Shown piece by piece: positions 1-8,771 of a stretch of 64,000 nt of DNA (its first letter is position 1; each line of letters begins with the position of its first letter). Source of the stretch: Streptomyces monomycini (lineage in GTDB: Bacteria > Actinomycetota > Actinomycetes > Streptomycetales > Streptomycetaceae); NCBI RefSeq assembly GCF_022271435.1, contig NZ_JAFIQY010000019.1, forward strand, positions 62,001 to 126,000, read 5' to 3'. The notes under the pieces are model-generated. The model had not been told where the DNA came from, did no database searches, and saw nothing but the letters and a program-made list of their open reading frames with translations. Made by a program: the position numbers and the translations under genes.

Positions 1-24
1 GCCGATCACCACCGCGTCGGGCAT
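1..24 (-). CDS. N-terminus of FAD/NAD(P)-dependent oxidoreductase (truncated by window edge)
   Basis: An ATG on the minus strand lies one base after the stop codon of the SRPBCC gene. The eight codons inside the window read MPDAVVIG. This is the usual opening of a Rossmann-type dinucleotide-binding flavoprotein, such as the phytoene-desaturase-like oxidoreductases of actinomycetes, where the GxGxxG loop follows immediately. The near-zero spacing implies translational coupling with the upstream gene. With only eight residues the family is a guess from the start motif and context. Confidence 0.45.
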
Positions 25-25
25 C

Positions 26-487
26 TCAGAACGCCCCGCTCGGCTGCTGCCGGGGCCGGCCGCCCTCCACGACCTTGGCCAGTCTGCCGAGCATGCTGCG
101 GTGCCGGATCTGGAGCAGGGCGTCCAGCACGGCGTTGTGCAGCAGCCCGCCGGGCCCGCGCAGCGGGTGTTCGTCCATGATGATGAGGCTGTGCTCGCCC
201 CAGGGGCGGATCTCGGCGGCGATCCGCGCGCTGCCCAGGGCGCCGCTCTCGATCTCCAGCTCCAGTTCCCTGGGCGGCTCGACTCGCCGGACAATGGTCC
301 GGCCGCTCAGCGACCACGGACCCACGCGCACGCTGTACGCGATCGAGGAGCCCAGCTCCGGCCAGTCGCCCTCGGCCGGCTCCGACCGGTAGGGGCCGAC
401 CACCCACTCCTGGTAGCGGGCGCCGTCGGCGAGCACCGCCCACACCGCGGCGGGGGGACTCTTGATCAGCTGATGTCTTACCGCCAT
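26..487 (-). CDS. SRPBCC (START-like) family protein
   Basis: A 153-residue protein of the polyketide cyclase/START-like fold, which binds hydrophobic ligands in a helix-grip pocket. Support comes from the N-terminal pattern SPPAAVWAVLADGARYQEW, the middle beta strands with alternating charged and hydrophobic residues, and the long C-terminal helix. I placed the start at the ATG at 487 because residues upstream of it are Arg/Pro/Gly-rich and not domain-like. The next gene on the strand starts one base after its stop, so it is probably co-transcribed with the flavoprotein. The ligand is unknown. Confidence 0.8.
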   Translation of the reverse strand: MAVRHQLIKSPPAAVWAVLADGARYQEWVVGPYRSEPAEGDWPELGSSIAYSVRVGPWSLSGRTIVRRVEPPRELELEIESGALGSARIAAEIRPWGEHSLIIMDEHPLRGPGGLLHNAVLDALLQIRHRSMLGRLAKVVEGGRPRQQPSGAF

Positions 488-718
488 GCGGTCTCCAACG
501 TCAGGGGGAGCCGGTCGCCGGCACCGGCGGGTCCGGTCGTCCCGGCCTTCGGGACCACGACCGTGTGCCCGTGACGGGCCGTACGACACCAGCCGGGCGG
601 ATTTCGTCCCGGGCCTCGGCGGTGACCCGGCGTGACGTTGCAGAAGCCCGGCCCCGGGTACCCGCCTTCGACCCGTCACCCCCGAACGGCACCGTACGCA
701 GCCCGTGGAGGCCCGCCC

Positions 719-1603
719 ATGAGCCACGACCTTCCCCTGCGCGGACGCACCGCCGTCGTCACCGGGGCCGCGCGCGGCCTGGGCGCGCACCTGGCGCGTT
801 CACTCGTACGGCGGGGAGCCGACGTGGCTCTGCTCGGGCTGGAGGAGGACGCGCTGGAGCAGGTCGCGGCCGGTCTGCCGGGGCGCGCCGAACACTGGCC
901 GGTGGACGTCACCGACGAGGACGCCATGGACCGCGCCGCCGCCCTCGTGGAGCGCCGCTTCGGCCCGCCGTCCGTCGTCGTCGCCAACGCGGGGGTGGTG
1001 GCGGGCGGCCCCTTCCTGGACACCGACCCGGCCGTGTGGCGGCGCGTCGTCGAGGTCAACCTGATCGGCAGCGCGGTGACCGCGCGTGCCTTCCTGCCCG
1101 CCCTCCTGCACACCCGCGGCTACTTGCTCCAGGTCGCCTCCCTCGCGGCCATCGGCCCGGCGCCGATGCTGTCCGCGTACTGCGCCTCGAAGTCGGGAGT
1201 GGAAACCTTCGCGCAGGTCCTGCGGGCCGAGCTGGCGCACCGCGGGGTGGGTGTCGGCACCGCGTACCTCAGCTGGGCGGACACCGAGATGGTCCGGGCC
1301 TCCGACCGCCGGACGGTGATGCGGGAGCTGCGCGCCCACCTGCCGTGGCCCGCGTCGAAGACCTACGACGCCGGGCCGGTGGCCGACCGTATGGTCCGGG
1401 GCATCGAACGGCGGGCCGCCGCGGTCTACGCACAGCCGTGGCTGCGGGCGGGCCAGGCGGTGCGCGCCGTCCTGCCGGGGATCGTGGCCGAGGGCTCCCG
1501 CCGCGCGTTCCTGCGCCTGGCGGGCCACGCCGACCTCACGCCGACGGGGCTGCTCGGGGCGGGCGGCCGGGCGGCCGAGGCGTCCGCCGACGCCCGCTTC
1601 TGA
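719..1603 (+). CDS. SDR family NAD(P)-dependent oxidoreductase
   Basis: A 294-residue classical short-chain dehydrogenase/reductase. Visible motifs are the TGAARGLG cofactor loop at residues 15-22, the NAG motif in VVANAGVV, a catalytic Ser in VASLAAIG and the YCASK catalytic Tyr/Lys. The start at ATG 719 is fixed by GGAGG about 8 bases upstream. A roughly 100-residue C-terminal extension (TYDAGPVADRMVRGIE onward) resembles SDRs that act on lipids or polyketides. It is divergent from the SRPBCC/flavoprotein pair, and all three could work on one hydrophobic substrate. That link is inference. Confidence 0.88.
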   Translation: MSHDLPLRGRTAVVTGAARGLGAHLARSLVRRGADVALLGLEEDALEQVAAGLPGRAEHWPVDVTDEDAMDRAAALVERRFGPPSVVVANAGVVAGGPFLDTDPAVWRRVVEVNLIGSAVTARAFLPALLHTRGYLLQVASLAAIGPAPMLSAYCASKSGVETFAQVLRAELAHRGVGVGTAYLSWADTEMVRASDRRTVMRELRAHLPWPASKTYDAGPVADRMVRGIERRAAAVYAQPWLRAGQAVRAVLPGIVAEGSRRAFLRLAGHADLTPTGLLGAGGRAAEASADARF

Positions 1604-1711
1604 CCGTTCACAGTACGGGGGTCTCGTCTCCGGCCGTACGCGGTACGGGGGTCTCGTTCCCGGCCGTTCGCGGTACAGGAGCCTCGATTCCATCCGTTCG
1701 CGGTACGGAGG
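1604..1711. repeat. 30-bp tandem repeat, 3.6 copies, immediately after a stop codon
   Basis: Copies start at 1604, 1634, 1664 and 1694, each opening with CCGTTCGCGGTAC or a close variant. The first copy begins on the base right after the SDR stop codon. The array fills most of the gap to the GH18 gene. I see no spacer sequences between copies. Confidence 0.85.
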
Positions 1712-1774
1712 ACGGCGCGGCCGTTCGGCGCAACCGGCGCGGCGGGCCCGCCGCACCCGGGACAAGCTCGGGAC

Positions 1775-2866
1775 ATGGACCAAGCATCGGCTCCCCGGGC
1801 CCGGCTCGGGCTCGTCTTCCTGCTGTCGGCGGCCGGGATCGCCGCTGCCCTCACCCCCGGCGCCGCGGCCCAGGATCGTACGGGCGCCGCGGCTCCCGCC
1901 GCCGCGGAGTCCGCCCGTACGGCCTCCGCCTGGCTGCCCTACTGGGACGACACCAAGGCCGCCTACCGTGACGCGCTCCAGCACGCCGCGCAACTGCACA
2001 CCGTCAGCCCCTTCTGGTACCGGGCCACCTCCGCCACCACCATCAAGAGCCAGCACGGCGCGGGCGACAAACAGGTCATCGCGGGCCTGCACCAGGCCGG
2101 GATCAAGGTCGTACCGACCGTCAACGAGTCCATGGACGCCACCGCGATGGCCGCGCTGCTGCACGACCGGTCCCGCCGCCACGCGCACATCGCGGCGCTG
2201 CTGCGGCTGGTGGCCTCGCGCGCGTACGACGGCATCGACCTCGACTACGAGACGATGGCGACCACCGGCAGCGCCCGGATGCGCGAGCGCGTGCGCACCG
2301 GGTACGCGCTGTTCGCCGACGAGCTGTGCGCCAGGCTGCACGCCAAGGGCAAGACCTGCGTCATCACGGTCATGGCCCGCACCGGCACCTCCGGCAAGGC
2401 GTACGACTACGCGCGCCTCGGCAAGGCCGCCGACCGCGTCCGCATCATGGGCTACGACCTGCACTGGGCCGAGGGCTCCCCGGGGCCGCTGTCCTCGCTC
2501 GCCTGGTACGAGGAGTTCCTGCGCTACGCCACCCGCATCGTGCCGCGCGACAAGCTCGAAGTGGCCTTCCCCGGGTACGGCTGGGACTGGACCCAGGGTG
2601 TCAAGGCCCGCGCCAAGCACCTGACCTGGAAGGAGGCGGAGGCGCTGCGCCGCCGCAAGGGCGCCGCCTACCGCTTCGACACGAAGTCCGGCACGCCGCA
2701 CTTCACGTACAAGGCGGGCCGGGCCGTGCACCACGTCTGGTACCAGGACGCACGCGGGGTCGCCGCGCACCTGCCCCTGCTGAGGAAGTACGGCGTACGG
2801 AACACCGGGCTATGGGCGCTCGGGTTCGAGGACCCGCGGTTCTGGAAGGCGCTGGGCGGCGAGTAG
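1775..2866 (+). CDS. Secreted glycoside hydrolase family 18 protein
   Basis: A 363-residue GH18 TIM-barrel protein. The catalytic signature DGIDLDYE spans residues 152-159 (DxxDxDxE, with Glu159 as proton donor). Residues 1-32 form a signal peptide ending near APGAAAQ-type sequence, and the mature start is Ala-rich. GH18 enzymes cleave beta-1,4-linked GlcNAc polymers by substrate-assisted catalysis. The overall layout resembles spore or cell-wall GH18 proteins such as YaaH/SleL rather than large chitinases, and no chitin-binding domain is present. Its last 57 bases overlap the 3' end of the convergent regulator. Confidence 0.85.
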   Translation: MDQASAPRARLGLVFLLSAAGIAAALTPGAAAQDRTGAAAPAAAESARTASAWLPYWDDTKAAYRDALQHAAQLHTVSPFWYRATSATTIKSQHGAGDKQVIAGLHQAGIKVVPTVNESMDATAMAALLHDRSRRHAHIAALLRLVASRAYDGIDLDYETMATTGSARMRERVRTGYALFADELCARLHAKGKTCVITVMARTGTSGKAYDYARLGKAADRVRIMGYDLHWAEGSPGPLSSLAWYEEFLRYATRIVPRDKLEVAFPGYGWDWTQGVKARAKHLTWKEAEALRRRKGAAYRFDTKSGTPHFTYKAGRAVHHVWYQDARGVAAHLPLLRKYGVRNTGLWALGFEDPRFWKALGGE

Positions 2867-3691
2867 CCGCAGCGCCGCCTCGGACGGGCTGCCGGCCCGC
2901 GCGGTGAACATCAGCAGGCCCTGCCCGGACGCGTCCGGCGTGTGCAGCATCTCGAAGTCCAGCTCCATGGCGCCCACCAGCGGGTGGTGAAAACTCTTCA
3001 CGCCGAAACTGCAATGGTTGACCGCGTGCCGCGACCAGAGCGTGCTGAACTCGGCGCTCTTCATGGACAGCTCGCCGATCAGCTCGGCCAACTGCTGGTC
3101 GTCCGGATGCTGCCCGGCCGCCATGCGCAGCGCGGCGACCGCCCGCCGGGTCTCCGTCTCGCGGTCCGGATACAGCTCGCGGGTGTGCGGGTCCAGGAAC
3201 AGCAGCCGCTGGGCGTTGGGCCGGTCCAGCGGCCGTCCGGGGCTGTCGAAGTCCAGGTGGCCGGCGACCAGCGCGTGCCCCGCCGGGTTCCACGCCAGCA
3301 CCTCGAAGCGCCGGCCGAGCGCCACGGCCGGCACCTCGCCGAGCGCGGCGAGCAGTTGGAGCGTGCCGGGGCGCGCCCTGTCGGGCCGTACGGCCGGGCG
3401 GCGGCGGGCCCGGGCGGGGCGGGCGAGGTCGCGCAGGTGCGCGCGTTCGTCCGGGGACAGCCGCAGGGCGCGGGCGAGCGCGTCGAGGACGCCGTCCGAG
3501 GCGTTGTGGCTCTGGCCCTGTTCGAGGCGGGTGTAGTACGCCACGCTCACCCCGGCCAGTTGTGCCAGCTCCTCACGGCGCAGGCCCGGCACGCGGCGCC
3601 GGGCGCCGTAGGAGATCAGGCCGACGTCCTCCGGCTGGAGGCGGGCGCGGCGGGTCCGGAGGAAGTTGCCCAACTCGGCGGTGGTGTCCAT
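2810..3691 (-). CDS. XRE-family regulator with MmyB-like ligand-binding domain
   Basis: A 293-residue protein with an N-terminal helix-turn-helix (residues 1-75, including RRVPGLRREELAQLAGVSVAYYTRLEQG). It is followed by the PAS-like ligand-binding domain typical of MmyB-type regulators, which often control an adjacent oxidoreductase gene. The start ATG at 3691 matches the conserved beginning of the family. Its 3' end overlaps the convergent GH18 gene by 57 bp. It is divergent from the quinone oxidoreductase operon at 4003, the most likely target. The effector, possibly a fatty acid in this family, is not deducible here. Confidence 0.88.
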   Translation of the reverse strand: MDTTAELGNFLRTRRARLQPEDVGLISYGARRRVPGLRREELAQLAGVSVAYYTRLEQGQSHNASDGVLDALARALRLSPDERAHLRDLARPARARRRPAVRPDRARPGTLQLLAALGEVPAVALGRRFEVLAWNPAGHALVAGHLDFDSPGRPLDRPNAQRLLFLDPHTRELYPDRETETRRAVAALRMAAGQHPDDQQLAELIGELSMKSAEFSTLWSRHAVNHCSFGVKSFHHPLVGAMELDFEMLHTPDASGQGLLMFTARAGSPSEAALRLLAAQRLPEPRVLEPERP

Positions 3692-3736
3692 ACGGGTCAG
3701 TGTCGTCCACCGGGCGGTGCGGAGCCTGCCCCTGCC

Positions 3737-3880
3737 GGTATCAGGCTCCGGGCGCCGCCGGTCGGGGAGTTCGACGGGCCGGGTATCAGGCTCCGGGCGC
3801 CGCCGGTCGCGTACCTCGACGCCCCAAGTACCAGGCTCTGGGCGCTGCCAGGCCGCGGACCGCGGCGCCCCCCGGTACCA
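3737..3880. repeat. 45-bp tandem repeat in a divergent promoter region
   Basis: Copies start at 3737, 3782 and 3827, with a decayed fourth near 3874. Each opens GGTATCAGGCTCCGGGCGCC or a variant. They lie between the XRE regulator start and the quinone oxidoreductase start, so most of this 311-bp gene-free gap is repeat. I see no coding potential in it. Confidence 0.8.
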
Positions 3881-3911
3881 GCCTGCCCGCGATCGGCTGT
3901 TCCCTCAGGGA

Positions 3912-3929
3912 TACCGACCGCTTAGTATG
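3912..3929. promoter_or_regulatory. Possible operator (ATAC-N10-GTAT)
   Basis: An AT-richer inverted repeat with arms ATAC and GTAT lies about 75 bp upstream of the quinone oxidoreductase start and downstream of the 45-bp repeats. It could be bound by the divergent XRE regulator. The arms are short, so this is only a candidate. Confidence 0.3.
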
Positions 3930-4002
3930 CCGAGGGTCGCGGGACCCCGGCGCGATCCGGCACCCCGCGCTCCCCGCGTACCCGAGGTCTGTGGAGGCAC
4001 CT

Positions 4003-4998
4003 GTGAAGGCATGGCGCGTACACGAGAACGGCGAGCCTCGCGAGGTGATGCGGCGGGAAGAAGTGCCGGACCCGCGGCCCGGGCCGGGACAACTGCTGCT
4101 GCGGGTGCGGGCGGCCAACGTCAACTTCCCCGACGCGCTGCTGTGCCGCGGCCAGTACCAGGTACGTCCGCCGCTCCCCTTCACGCCGGGCGTGGAGATC
4201 TGCGGCGAGGTGCTCGCCGCGGGTGAGGGCGCGTCCGCCGAGGTGGGCGCCCGGGTCCTGGCCCAGCCCCCGCTGCCGGACGGCGGCTTCGCCGAACTGG
4301 CCCTCGCGGACGCCGCGACGGTACGCCCCGCACCGGACGCCCTGGACGACGCGGAGGCGGCCGCGCTGCACATCGGCTACCAGACCGGCTGGTTCGGCCT
4401 GCACCGCCGGGCCCGTCTCCAGCCCGGCGAGACGCTGCTCGTGCACGCCGCCGCGGGCGGGGTCGGCAGCGCCGCCGTCCAGCTCGGCAAGGCCGCGGGG
4501 GCGCGGGTCGTCGGGGTGGTGGGCGGCCCCGACAAGGCGGCCGTCGCCCGTGAACTGGGCTGCGACGTGGTGCTGGACCGCCGTACCGACGATCTCGTGG
4601 CCGCCGTCAAGGAGGCGACCGGCGGCCGGGGCGCGGACGTGGTCTACGACCCGGTGGGCGGCGACGCGTACGCCAAGTCCGTCAAGTGCGTCGCCTTCGA
4701 GGGCCGTATCGTGGTCGTCGGATTCGCCAGCGGCGCCGTACCGGCCCCTGGCCTCAACCACGCCCTCGTGAAGAACTACACGATCCTCGGCCTGCACTGG
4801 GGCCTGTACAACACCAAGGACCCGGCCGCGGTCGACGCCTGCCACGAGGAGCTGACCAAGCTGGCCGCACAGGGCGTCATCAAGCCGCTGATCGGCGGCC
4901 GGGTGCCGCTGTCCGGCGCGGCCGAGGCGGTCCAGCGCGTCTTCGACGGCACCACCACCGGCCGCCTCGTCGTCGTCCCCGGTCTGGAGGACGCGTGA
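4003..4998 (+). CDS. NADPH:quinone oxidoreductase family protein (zinc-less MDR)
   Basis: A 331-residue medium-chain dehydrogenase/reductase. The substrate domain opens AANVNFPDALLCRGQY, and the Rossmann loop AAAGGVGS sits at about residues 149-156. No zinc-binding cysteine set is visible, which points to the quinone oxidoreductase or enoyl-reductase branch. The GTG start at 4003 has GGAGG five bases upstream. It is the first gene of a tightly coupled operon with two acyl-CoA dehydrogenases (1-nt and 4-nt overlaps), so a role in acyl-CoA or organic acid oxidation is likely. The natural electron acceptor cannot be read from sequence. Confidence 0.87.
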   Translation: MKAWRVHENGEPREVMRREEVPDPRPGPGQLLLRVRAANVNFPDALLCRGQYQVRPPLPFTPGVEICGEVLAAGEGASAEVGARVLAQPPLPDGGFAELALADAATVRPAPDALDDAEAAALHIGYQTGWFGLHRRARLQPGETLLVHAAAGGVGSAAVQLGKAAGARVVGVVGGPDKAAVARELGCDVVLDRRTDDLVAAVKEATGGRGADVVYDPVGGDAYAKSVKCVAFEGRIVVVGFASGAVPAPGLNHALVKNYTILGLHWGLYNTKDPAAVDACHEELTKLAAQGVIKPLIGGRVPLSGAAEAVQRVFDGTTTGRLVVVPGLEDA

Positions 4999-6206
4999 TG
5001 ACCGAGGAGCACCCCGAGGCCGGGAGCCTCGACGCCGAAGGACTGCGCCGCCGCACCGCCGACCTGCTCGCCGCCCACCCGCCCGCCACCACCGACCCGC
5101 TCGCCTTCCTGCGCGCCCGCTTCGACGCCGGGCTGGCCTGGGTCCACTTCCCCCCGGGCCTCGGCGGACTCGACGCGCCGCGCGCGCTCCAAGTCGTCGT
5201 GGACACCGAGCTGGAGGCGGCGGGCGCACCGGACAACAACCCCCGCCGCATCGGCATCGGCCTGGGCATGGCCGCCCCCACCATCCTCCGCTTCGGCACC
5301 GACGAGCAGAAGAAGCGCTTCCTGCGTCCGCTGTGGACCGGCGAAGAGGTGTGGTGCCAGCTGTTCAGCGAACCCGGCGCCGGATCGGACCTGGCCGCGC
5401 TCGCCACCCGCGCCGTACGGGACGGCGACCACTGGACGGTGGACGGCCAGAAGGTCTGGACGTCCGGCGCCCACCAGGCCCGCTGGGCGATCCTCATCGC
5501 CCGTACGGACCCGGAGCTGCCCAAGCACCGCGGCATCACCTACTTCGTGTGCGACCTGACCGACCCCGGCGTCGACGTACGGCCGCTGCGGCAGATCACG
5601 GGCGAGGCCGAGTTCAACGAGGTCTTCCTGACGGGCGTACGGATTCCCGACGCGCACCGCCTGGGCGAGGTGGGGGAGGGCTGGAAGGTCGCGCAGACCA
5701 CGCTGATGAACGAGCGGGTGGCGATCGGCGGTGCCCGCATGCCGCGCGAGGGCGGCATGATCGGCGTGGCCGCCCAGGCCTGGCGGGCACGACCGGAAGC
5801 GCGTACCCACGACCTCCACCAGCGGCTGCTCGGCCTGTGGGTGGAGGCCGAGGTCGCCCGCCTCACGGGGGAGCGGCTGCGTCAGCAGCTCGCGAAGGGG
5901 CAGCCGGGGCCGGAAGGCAGCGGCATGAAGCTGGCGTTCGCCCGGCTGGCGCAGCAGATCAGCGGCTGGGAGGTGGAGTTCCTGGCCGAGGACGGGCTGG
6001 CGTACGACGACTGGACGCTGCGCCGCCCCGAGGGAGTGGACTTCACCGGACGCGAGGCCGGCTACCGCTACCTGCGCGCCAAGGGCAACTCCATCGAGGG
6101 CGGCACCTCCGAGGTGCTGCTGAACATCGTCGCCGAACGCGTCCTGGGGCTGCCGCCCGAGCCGCGCACCGACAAGGACGTCGCGTGGAAGGATCTCCCC
6201 CGATGA
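4998..6206 (+). CDS. Acyl-CoA dehydrogenase (first of pair)
   Basis: A 402-residue acyl-CoA dehydrogenase. Visible are the FAD/substrate segment FSEPGAGSDLAALATRA, the KVWTSGAHQA strand and the C-terminal helix with NSIEGGTSEVLLNIVAERVLG. It converts an acyl-CoA to the 2-enoyl-CoA, passing electrons to ETF. The start overlaps the previous stop as TGATG, with GGAGG seven bases upstream. Paired, non-identical acyl-CoA dehydrogenases encoded side by side commonly form heteromers acting on unusual substrates such as steroid side chains or branched acids. The substrate here is unknown. Confidence 0.9.
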   Translation: MTEEHPEAGSLDAEGLRRRTADLLAAHPPATTDPLAFLRARFDAGLAWVHFPPGLGGLDAPRALQVVVDTELEAAGAPDNNPRRIGIGLGMAAPTILRFGTDEQKKRFLRPLWTGEEVWCQLFSEPGAGSDLAALATRAVRDGDHWTVDGQKVWTSGAHQARWAILIARTDPELPKHRGITYFVCDLTDPGVDVRPLRQITGEAEFNEVFLTGVRIPDAHRLGEVGEGWKVAQTTLMNERVAIGGARMPREGGMIGVAAQAWRARPEARTHDLHQRLLGLWVEAEVARLTGERLRQQLAKGQPGPEGSGMKLAFARLAQQISGWEVEFLAEDGLAYDDWTLRRPEGVDFTGREAGYRYLRAKGNSIEGGTSEVLLNIVAERVLGLPPEPRTDKDVAWKDLPR

Positions 6207-7372
6207 CCGCTCCGAGCAGGGCCCAGGCCGCCCCCGCGCAGCCCGGCGCCGCCCCCGACCTCCTCTACTCGGAGCCGGAGGACGACCTGCGGGCCGCCGT
6301 CCGCTCGCTGCTCACCGACCGCGGCGGCCCGGCCGCCGTCCTCGCCGACCTGGAGAGCGGCCGGACGCACGACACCGGACTGTGGCGCGCGCTGGCCGCC
6401 GACATGGGCACGGCCGGACTGCTGGTCCCCGAGAAGCTCGGCGGGCAGGGCGCGAGCGCCCGCGAGGCCGCCGTCGTGCTGGAGGAACTGGGCCGCTCGG
6501 TGGCGCCCGTTCCGTACCTGACCAGCGCGGTCCTGGCCGTGACGGCGCTGCTCGGCTGCGAGACGGACCGCCCGGAAGTGGCCGCGCCGCTCGCCGCGCT
6601 CGCCGAAGGGCACAGCGTCGGCGTGCTCGCCGTGCCCCTGCCGACGGCTCCGGGCACCCTGCCGGAACCGGCCGTACGGGCCGACGCGGACGGTGCGCTG
6701 AGCGGCGAGGTGACCGGCGTCGCGGACGCCGCAGCGGCGGACGTGCTGCTCGTGCCGGCCGACGGCCCGTACGGATACGCGCTGTACGCCGTGGACGCGA
6801 ATGCCAACGGGGTGCGGACCGCGCCCGGCACACCGCTCGACCTGACCCGCACCCCGGCCCGGGTCACCCTCGACCGCGCCGCCGGACGGCTGCTGGCCGG
6901 ACAGGACACGGCTCGGGCGGCGGTGACCGGGGCCCTGCTCGCGGGCGCGGGGCTGCTCGCCTCCGAACAGCTCGGCATCGCCGAATGGTGTCTGGCCGAA
7001 ACCGTGCGGCACACCGCCCAACGCACCCAGTTCGGGCGCCCGGTCGGCTCGTTCCAGGCGCTCAAGCACCGGATGGCCGCGCTGTGGCTGGAGGTCGCCT
7101 CGGCCCGGGCGGCGGCCCGCAACGCCGCCGACGCGCTGGCCACCGGCAGCCCGGACGCGCGGGTGGCGGTGGCGGTCGCGCAGGCGTACTGCGCGCCCGT
7201 CGCGGTGCGCGCGGCCGAGGAGTGCATCCAGCTGCACGGCGGCATCGGCATGACCTGGGAGCACCCCGCGCACCTGTTCCTCAAGCGCGCCAAGGCCGAC
7301 GAGATCGCCCTCGGCACCCCGGGACGGCACCGCGCGGCCCTCGCGGAACTGGCGGACCTCCAGGCGCCGTAG
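6203..7372 (+). CDS. Acyl-CoA dehydrogenase (second of pair)
   Basis: A 389-residue acyl-CoA dehydrogenase overlapping the previous gene as ATGA. It has the family C-terminal segment QLHGGIGMTWEHPAHLFLKRAK and a Q-rich helix HTAQRTQFGRPVGSFQALKH. The middle domain (about residues 130-230) is less conserved than in the first dehydrogenase, as is usual for the partner chain of an alpha2beta2 pair. I infer that it works together with the upstream dehydrogenase. It is the last gene of the operon; the next gene starts 127 bp downstream. Confidence 0.88.
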   Translation: MTAPSRAQAAPAQPGAAPDLLYSEPEDDLRAAVRSLLTDRGGPAAVLADLESGRTHDTGLWRALAADMGTAGLLVPEKLGGQGASAREAAVVLEELGRSVAPVPYLTSAVLAVTALLGCETDRPEVAAPLAALAEGHSVGVLAVPLPTAPGTLPEPAVRADADGALSGEVTGVADAAAADVLLVPADGPYGYALYAVDANANGVRTAPGTPLDLTRTPARVTLDRAAGRLLAGQDTARAAVTGALLAGAGLLASEQLGIAEWCLAETVRHTAQRTQFGRPVGSFQALKHRMAALWLEVASARAAARNAADALATGSPDARVAVAVAQAYCAPVAVRAAEECIQLHGGIGMTWEHPAHLFLKRAKADEIALGTPGRHRAALAELADLQAP

Positions 7373-7499
7373 CGGCTTCCGGCGCGCTCGGCTCAGCCCC
7401 GTACGGCCGGTTCCGCAGCGGACCGTGCGGGGCGTCGGGCGTCCTGCTGACGGCGAGGGCGGTCCTCGGCCGGCTCCCGCAGGCTGAAAGAATGGCCCT

Positions 7500-8321
7500 A
7501 TGCAAGACATTTACGGCTTTCCCGGCATGGACGAGACCGACTCCGTACTGCGGGACCTCCTCGCAGAGCACAAGGCCGAGCGGGCGGCGCAGGTCCTGAC
7601 TGCCGAGGAGGCCGCGGCATTCGCCAACTGGACGCGGGTGTCCGCCGAGGAGGAGACGCGCTGGCTGGCCGAGCTGTCCGGCGACGACGGCCTGCTCGGG
7701 TTCGAACCGCCGGCGCGCCCCGACAGTGCCTGGGTCCTGAACGCCATGTACGAGGTCCCGCGGCGCCCGGCCGACGCGGCCGCGGAGAACGCCGGGAACG
7801 ACGAGACGGGCTGGCACACGCCGCCGGCGCCTGACTGGCGGCGCCTTCGCTGGGCGGAGCTGGCCGGACACCTCGGCGTCCCGGTCGTCAAGGAAGGCTC
7901 TCGTCCCGACCGTTACCAAGTGCGCCCCCGCGGCACCAGGGACCCCGGCCTGCCGGGCGACGTCCTGTGGCCGGAAGAGGGCAGCCTCGACTGGGAGACC
8001 TGGCACCGGCTGATCGATCTGCTCATCGAGCAGAGCCCGGAGGGTGCGGACACCCGCTGCCTGGTCCACTTCTGCCGGAACATGTTCTACTACCACGTCC
8101 CCACGGTGCTGGCAGGCCGCCTGGGCGATGCGTACGGCCTGATCCACCACCCCGACCTGGGGGCCTACAGCCCCTCCAACGTCTGGCCGGAGGACCGGTC
8201 GTGGGTCACCTTCACCCACTACGACCTGCACGGCACCAAGGTCGCGGGACCCACCTCGTTGATCGAGGCCCTCCTCGCCGACCCCGGTCTCGAAGCGCTC
8301 CGGCTTCCGTGGGCGCCCTGA
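7500..8321 (+). CDS. Conserved-looking hypothetical protein
   Basis: A 273-residue acidic, soluble protein with no signal peptide or membrane segment. I do not recognise its family. It is rich in Trp and in short aromatic motifs (HFCRNMFYYHVP, WPEDRSWVTFTHYDLHGTK), which suggests a folded domain rather than a spurious frame. There is no good ribosome binding site. An AAGAAT-like -10 ends seven bases before the ATG, so the mRNA may be leaderless. It is followed by a convergent secreted-protein gene. Confidence 0.65.
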   Translation: MQDIYGFPGMDETDSVLRDLLAEHKAERAAQVLTAEEAAAFANWTRVSAEEETRWLAELSGDDGLLGFEPPARPDSAWVLNAMYEVPRRPADAAAENAGNDETGWHTPPAPDWRRLRWAELAGHLGVPVVKEGSRPDRYQVRPRGTRDPGLPGDVLWPEEGSLDWETWHRLIDLLIEQSPEGADTRCLVHFCRNMFYYHVPTVLAGRLGDAYGLIHHPDLGAYSPSNVWPEDRSWVTFTHYDLHGTKVAGPTSLIEALLADPGLEALRLPWAP

Positions 8322-8357
8322 ACCGTACGCGGCAGCTCTGAACCGTCCGCGGTCGGT
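8318..8357. repeat. 20-bp direct repeat containing a stop codon
   Basis: Two imperfect copies starting CTGAACCGT begin at 8318 and 8338. The first copy contains the TGA stop (8319-8321) of the hypothetical gene. Confidence 0.6.
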
Positions 8358-8372
8358 GTGTGTCGGTGTGTC

Positions 8373-8771
8373 CTACCCGACGAGACTCAACGGCCCGCTG
8401 ACGTCGCTCTCCTTGCCGTCCTGGGTCGTCACCTCGACCGTGTAGGAGGTGCCCGGCGGCACGGTGGGCAGGGTCGCCAGGGCCTCGCCGGCCTTCTTGT
8501 CGCCCGCCTTGGGTGCCACCAGCGACAGCCGGTCGTGTCCGCCGGACGGCGTGCGGGCGCTCAGCCAGACGTCCACCTCCTTCCCGGTGGTGTTCGACCA
8601 CTGGACGAGGAGGCTGCCCGCCACCTTCGCACTGGAGCCGGCGGCCGGTGCCGTGACCTTCAGGGCCGGATCGGCGGCGGACGGGGCGGCGGCCGGTCCG
8701 ACCGCGAGGGCGGCCGCCACGGCGGCGGTGGCGGCTCCGACGACTATGCCCTGGGCCTTCGCCGTACGCAT
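8373..8771 (-). CDS. Small secreted protein, possibly Ig-like (KRE9/KNH1-type)
   Basis: A 132-residue protein with a clear Sec signal peptide (residues 1-33, Ala-rich, ending PSAADPA). A single beta-rich domain of about 95 residues follows. The pattern LKVTAPAAGSS...LLVQWSNTTGKEVDVWLS resembles the Ig-like domain named after yeast KRE9/KNH1 and Ser-Thr-rich GPI-anchored proteins. That domain is found in extracellular bacterial proteins with unknown ligands. There is no cell-wall anchor. The start at 8771 is the only ATG that gives a signal peptide. The function is unknown. Confidence 0.7.
   Translation of the reverse strand: MRTAKAQGIVVGAATAAVAAALAVGPAAAPSAADPALKVTAPAAGSSAKVAGSLLVQWSNTTGKEVDVWLSARTPSGGHDRLSLVAPKAGDKKAGEALATLPTVPPGTSYTVEVTTQDGKESDVSGPLSLVG

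Noticed and set aside
1604..1711. Possible CRISPR array
   Set aside because: Repeat units abut directly with no unique spacers, and no cas genes are nearby.
800..2770. Long open frame on the minus strand opposite the SDR and GH18 genes
   Set aside because: Composition is Arg/Gly/Ala-rich without motifs, and it runs antisense to two well-supported genes. It is a GC-bias shadow.
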